64,000 bases of DNA, from contig CAZJYI010000018.1 in the NCBI GenBank assembly GCA_964550025.1, positions 39,025-103,024 on the forward strand, read 5' to 3'. This stretch comes from CAZJYI01 sp964550025 (lineage in GTDB: Bacteria; Verrucomicrobiota; Kiritimatiellia; UBA8416; CAYOBW01). Below, in pieces: positions 60,545 to 64,000 of the stretch. Each line of letters opens with the position of its first letter. Position 1 is the first letter of the stretch. Under the pieces are notes generated by a model. The model was not told the DNA's origin. It was given only the letters and a program-made list of their open reading frames with translations, and ran no database searches. A program made the position numbers and the translations under genes.

Positions 60545-60643
60545 TTGCTGGGAGATCTCGAAGAAGAGATACGGTCGTTGATTGAGGTCGACACGCGGGC
60601 AAGACCGATTCGCTATCTGGAGGAAGCGCGGTTGTGCGCTATT
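60545..60643 (+). pseudogene. Decayed partial copy of the first island gene
   Basis: The plus-strand frame reads LEEEIRSLIEVDTRARPIRY then LEEARLCAI. This matches VIELDTRARLNRYLSRVRLCGI of the coiled-coil membrane protein at 55304 (about two thirds identical over 22 residues). Start, both membrane helices and tail are missing. It directly follows the RAYT scar, so the right end of the island appears rearranged. Confidence 0.7.
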
Positions 60644-60772
60644 CCCGACCATCTTCGTCTCGTCTGCTTCTCCGTGCTCGGGCCATGCCGGGTTTGAAAC
60701 CCGGCCTACCGGCGGGCACGCGTGGGCTGTACGATTGCATAACCTCTGGCGTCGGCGCCCTTTGCACGGCTG

Positions 60773-61108
60773 GCATTTCAGATCCTCGTTGCCCGTGCGG
60801 ATTCTGCGTTCCATGCTCCGCGGTTCCATTCCCCGACCGTAATCCCACTCCTTCTCCTCACCGATCGTCCCCGTGACCGCTCCGCTGCGATTGGTGTGTT
60901 GGAGAGTGGGATTTCGATTGGGGAGGGTCGTGCATCCCAGACGCGGGCCATCCGCCTCCGTGGCACTCCGCGTCTGCTGCCCCCTGCGGTTGCGGCTGTG
61001 TGAGACCGCGAGCTTCTGTTCAGATTGACTTCCCTCCCGCCATCCCGTATCTTCCCGCCGTCCCCACCCGCGGAGGGATGGCTGAGTGGACGAAAGCACC
61101 GGTCTTGA
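60773..61108 (+). repeat. Right long direct repeat (copy 2), ending in intact tRNA-Ser
   Basis: Second copy of the ~335-bp repeat. It includes the same nested inverted repeat (60831-60851 with 60901-60923) and continues into the complete tRNA-Ser. It presumably supplies the promoter region of the working tRNA gene. Confidence 0.9.
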
Positions 61109-61159
61109 AAACCGGCGGTGCGCAAGTGCCCGGGGGTTCGAATCCCTCTCCCTCCGCCA
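61072..61159 (+). tRNA. tRNA-Ser(UGA)
   Basis: A class II tRNA of 88 nt with encoded CCA. The acceptor stem GGAGGGA pairs with TCCCTCC (61149-61155), G61156 is the discriminator, and CCA is at 61157-61159. The anticodon loop CTTGAAA between CCGGT and ACCGG gives anticodon TGA. A long variable arm (CGGTGCGCAAGTGCCCG) is typical of serine tRNAs, and the T-arm GGTTCGAATCC is standard. Confidence 0.97.
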
Positions 61160-61200
61160 GTCTTCGTTCGGATCCGCCGTAGGCGGAGCAGAACGAAGAC
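61160..61200. repeat. Hairpin immediately after tRNA-Ser
   Basis: A 19-bp inverted repeat with a few mismatches (GTCTTCGTTC..TCCGCC / GGCGGA..GAACGAAGAC) and a GTA loop begins at the first base after the tRNA CCA. It could help end tRNA transcription or be a REP element; the TCCGCC/GGCGGA core also occurs near 3256-3275. The rest of the gap to 61379 holds GCCGGCGCTAC and GCTTGCGCTAC units but no gene. Confidence 0.75.
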
Positions 61201-61379
61201 GGGCATCCTCCTTCGCACCGCTCCGAACTACGTCTCGGCAGGCCAGTCTTGAGTTCGGGGTCCGCTCGTGCGCGAGGGGACCGGCAGGATGCCGGCCCCA
61301 CATGTCACCGGCTTCCTCCTTCGCCCGAAGGGCTTCGGCGGGACAAGGAAAGCCGGCGCTACGGGGCGGGACGCTTGCG

Positions 61380-61793
61380 CTACAGGCCTTTTCCTGTCGA
61401 GGCGGCGGCGAGGGAGCAGTATTTCACGCCCTTGATGGTCTTGAGTTTGCGGGAGAGGGTTTCGACTTCTCTTGGCTTGCCCCTCGCCACGACGATCTCC
61501 AGGCAGTTGTTGTGGTCCAGGTGTACGTGCTGGGATGAGACGATCAGGTGGTGGTAGTCGTGTTGCGCGTGGGTCAGGCGGTTGGCCAGGTCGCGCTTGT
61601 GGTGGTCATACACCAGCACGATGGCCGCGGCGACCTCCTTTCCGCTCTTCCACTCCTCCTGGACGAGGCTCTCGCGGATCAGGTCAGCGATGGCCTTTGA
61701 GCGGGTAGGGTAGCCCTGGTTCTTGATCTGGCTGTCGAACCTCTCCAGGAGGCCCTTGTCGAGCGAGACGCTGAAGCGCGAGAGTGTAGACAT
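61380..61793 (-). CDS. nikR: Nickel-responsive regulator NikR
   Basis: A 137-residue ribbon-helix-helix regulator. The N-terminal DNA-binding part reads LSRFSVSLDKGLLERFD and GYPTRSKAIADLIRESL. The ACT-like metal domain holds the nickel ligands in HHLIVSSQHVHLDHNNCLEIVVARG-type sequence (His, His-x-His and Cys as in E. coli NikR). It represses nickel uptake when nickel is sufficient. No nickel transporter or nickel enzyme is in the window, and no matching operator is visible upstream. ATG 61793 is the family start. Confidence 0.95.
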   Translation of the reverse strand: MSTLSRFSVSLDKGLLERFDSQIKNQGYPTRSKAIADLIRESLVQEEWKSGKEVAAAIVLVYDHHKRDLANRLTHAQHDYHHLIVSSQHVHLDHNNCLEIVVARGKPREVETLSRKLKTIKGVKYCSLAAASTGKGL

Positions 61794-61841
61794 GCAGATT
61801 GTTCCCTTCCCGATGCGGCACGCGGTCGGAGGCAAAGTGTA

Positions 61842-61880
61842 CAGTTATCAGTGATCAGTGATCAGTTATCAGTTGTCGGT
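61842..61880. repeat. TTATCAGTGATCAG-type tandem repeats
   Basis: Between nikR and the sulfatase gene, units AGTTATCAGTGATCAGTGATCAGTTATCAGTT repeat an 8- to 9-nt motif and are followed by a partly inverted ACTGATTACCGGTCACCGATGACC. Likely a dispersed intergenic repeat. Confidence 0.65.
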
Positions 61881-61972
61881 GAGCGCTTTCCCACTGATTA
61901 CCGGTCACCGATGACCGGGGTTGCTTTTGCACCACTCACGCTTGATCTTCCACGCTGGAAGCATCTCACGAA

Positions 61973-63472
<1,500 letters not shown>

Positions 63473-63751
63473 GGTTCGCCGTCCTCCTGTTCGATGTCCG
63501 TAGGCGTAAGGTTGGCACGACAGTGCGGGGAACACAAGGAGAAGGTGGGGGGACGGTGGGGATGAGACTCGAACGGAGAGAGCGGAAGATGTACCAGTCT
63601 CCAAGAACCCGTGCCTGGCCCTGGCAGATTACGGCAAAGACTACGGCAAAGACAAAGAGGTGTGCAATCGCGACTTCGTCTTTGCCTTGATCTCTGCCTT
63701 TGTCTCCAGGAACCGACCCTTCAACTTCGCCATACGCGGCTATTCCCTATC

Positions 63752-63966
63752 TCGACCCTGTCCGAAAGGGGTATGAGGTGTGGGCATCCCCCGTAGGACG
63801 GTGCTCCTGCGCCGTCCCAGCGGCAGGACGAGGAGGCAGAAGAGAGAGAGTTGCGGCACCCTGTTCCATTCTCTCGCCATATTTGCCTCTGTACTGCCTC
63901 CATGACGGCGCAGGAGCACCGTCCTACTTTGCGTTCGCACCCAGCACCCCTTTTCGGACAGGGTCT
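63752..63966. repeat. Nested inverted-repeat element
   Basis: Outer arms GACCCTGTCCGAAAGGGGT (63752-63770) and ACCCCTTTTCGGACAGGGTC (63947-63966) enclose inner perfect 24-bp arms GTAGGACGGTGCTCCTGCGC.. (63793-63816) and its reverse complement (63904-63927). The ~85-bp centre has GAGGCAG and CTGCCTC in opposite orientations. Everything from 63473 to 64000 lacks a credible gene; at 63635-63710 there is a further short inverted GGCAAAGAC / GTCTTTGCC pattern. The structure looks like a BIME or a small non-autonomous element. Confidence 0.85.
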
Positions 63967-64000
63967 AGTTAGACGGTTGACCCCGCGCGGGTATGGATGC

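Larger units (their letters stand above)
54930..61108. mobile_element. Integrated genomic island in tRNA-Ser(UGA)
   Basis: A 6.2-kb segment bounded by the broken tRNA-Ser copy on the left and the anticodon loop of the intact tRNA on the right. The flanks are a ~335-bp direct repeat. Just inside the left end is the C-terminal remnant of a tyrosine recombinase, then three closely packed plus-strand membrane-protein genes, a pentapeptide-repeat protein and two minus-strand exported proteins. The right end carries scars of a REP-associated transposase and of a copy of the first cargo gene. Short GCGC-rich repeats (GCGCAGATTTGCGCG, TTGCGCAATCACGCGCAA) next to the left junction look like recombinase arm sites. 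With the integrase destroyed it is probably immobile by itself. Confidence 0.8.

Overview
The window is GC-rich and densely coded on both strands. It has the marks of a Gram-negative-type envelope: LpxK, two GT9 heptosyltransferase-type enzymes, an O-antigen-ligase-like protein, MurJ and several predicted outer-membrane proteins. Long secreted multidomain proteins (an M6 peptidase with beta-helix 'choice-of-anchor' repeats and an Asp-rich, calcium-binding-like tail; an S8 peptidase), a Tat-exported sulfatase, a Tat-exported Gfo/Idh/MocA oxidoreductase beside a HEAT-repeat protein, and abundant short palindromic repeats together suggest the PVC superphylum, most likely Kiritimatiellota or a neighbour. 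This is inference from gene content; no rRNA lies in the window.

Layout. (1) 1-6.3 kb, minus strand: a probable operon encoding an MDR alcohol dehydrogenase, an enoyl-CoA hydratase/3-hydroxyacyl-CoA dehydrogenase fusion, a single HgdB/BcrC-type iron-sulfur protein, its ATP-dependent activase, an MBL-fold hydrolase, and a ketoacyl synthase III cut by the window edge. It looks like an anaerobic acyl-CoA pathway built around a radical dehydratase/reductase. (2) 6.8-8.6 kb: a two-gene sodium:solute symporter. (3) 8.8-14.3 kb: a giant secreted M6 metalloprotease. (4) 14.5-28.2 kb: a Nudix hydrolase, then an envelope region: a WaaP-like kinase fused to a glycosidase-like barrel, GT4, a membrane protein, DUF4254, GT9, O-antigen ligase, TrmB, a small sigma-region-2-like protein, LpxK, WaaF, MurJ and a membrane-anchored coiled-coil protein. 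(5) 28.4-40.4 kb: guaA, an FMN-binding TPR-like protein, HEAT/Gfo-Idh-MocA genes, secreted proteins of unknown role and a REC-PAS-PAS histidine kinase. (6) 40.4-54.5 kb: an S8 protease, a eukaryote-like two-domain glycogen debranching enzyme, FxsA, a tandem-receiver protein, a DtxR-FeoA-FeoA iron-regulation cluster without feoB, a PAS-LuxR regulator plus a Cys-rich orphan receiver separated by a perfect 16-bp palindrome, an MscS channel and a hemerythrin. (7) 54.6-61.2 kb: an island in tRNA-Ser(UGA). About 335 bp, including the 5' half of the tRNA, is repeated at a constant offset of 6179 bp; an integrase C-terminal remnant sits at the left end, and the intact cargo is all membrane or exported proteins, one resembling phage superinfection-exclusion protein SieB. 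(8) 61.4-64 kb: NikR, a sulfatase and a nested palindromic repeat.

The best candidates for something undescribed are the tRNA-Ser island with its membrane-protein cargo (possible phage-exclusion module), the acyl-CoA dehydratase-type operon, and the kinase-glycosidase fusion in the LPS region. All reading is by eye: family names come from motifs and overall resemblance, not from searches.
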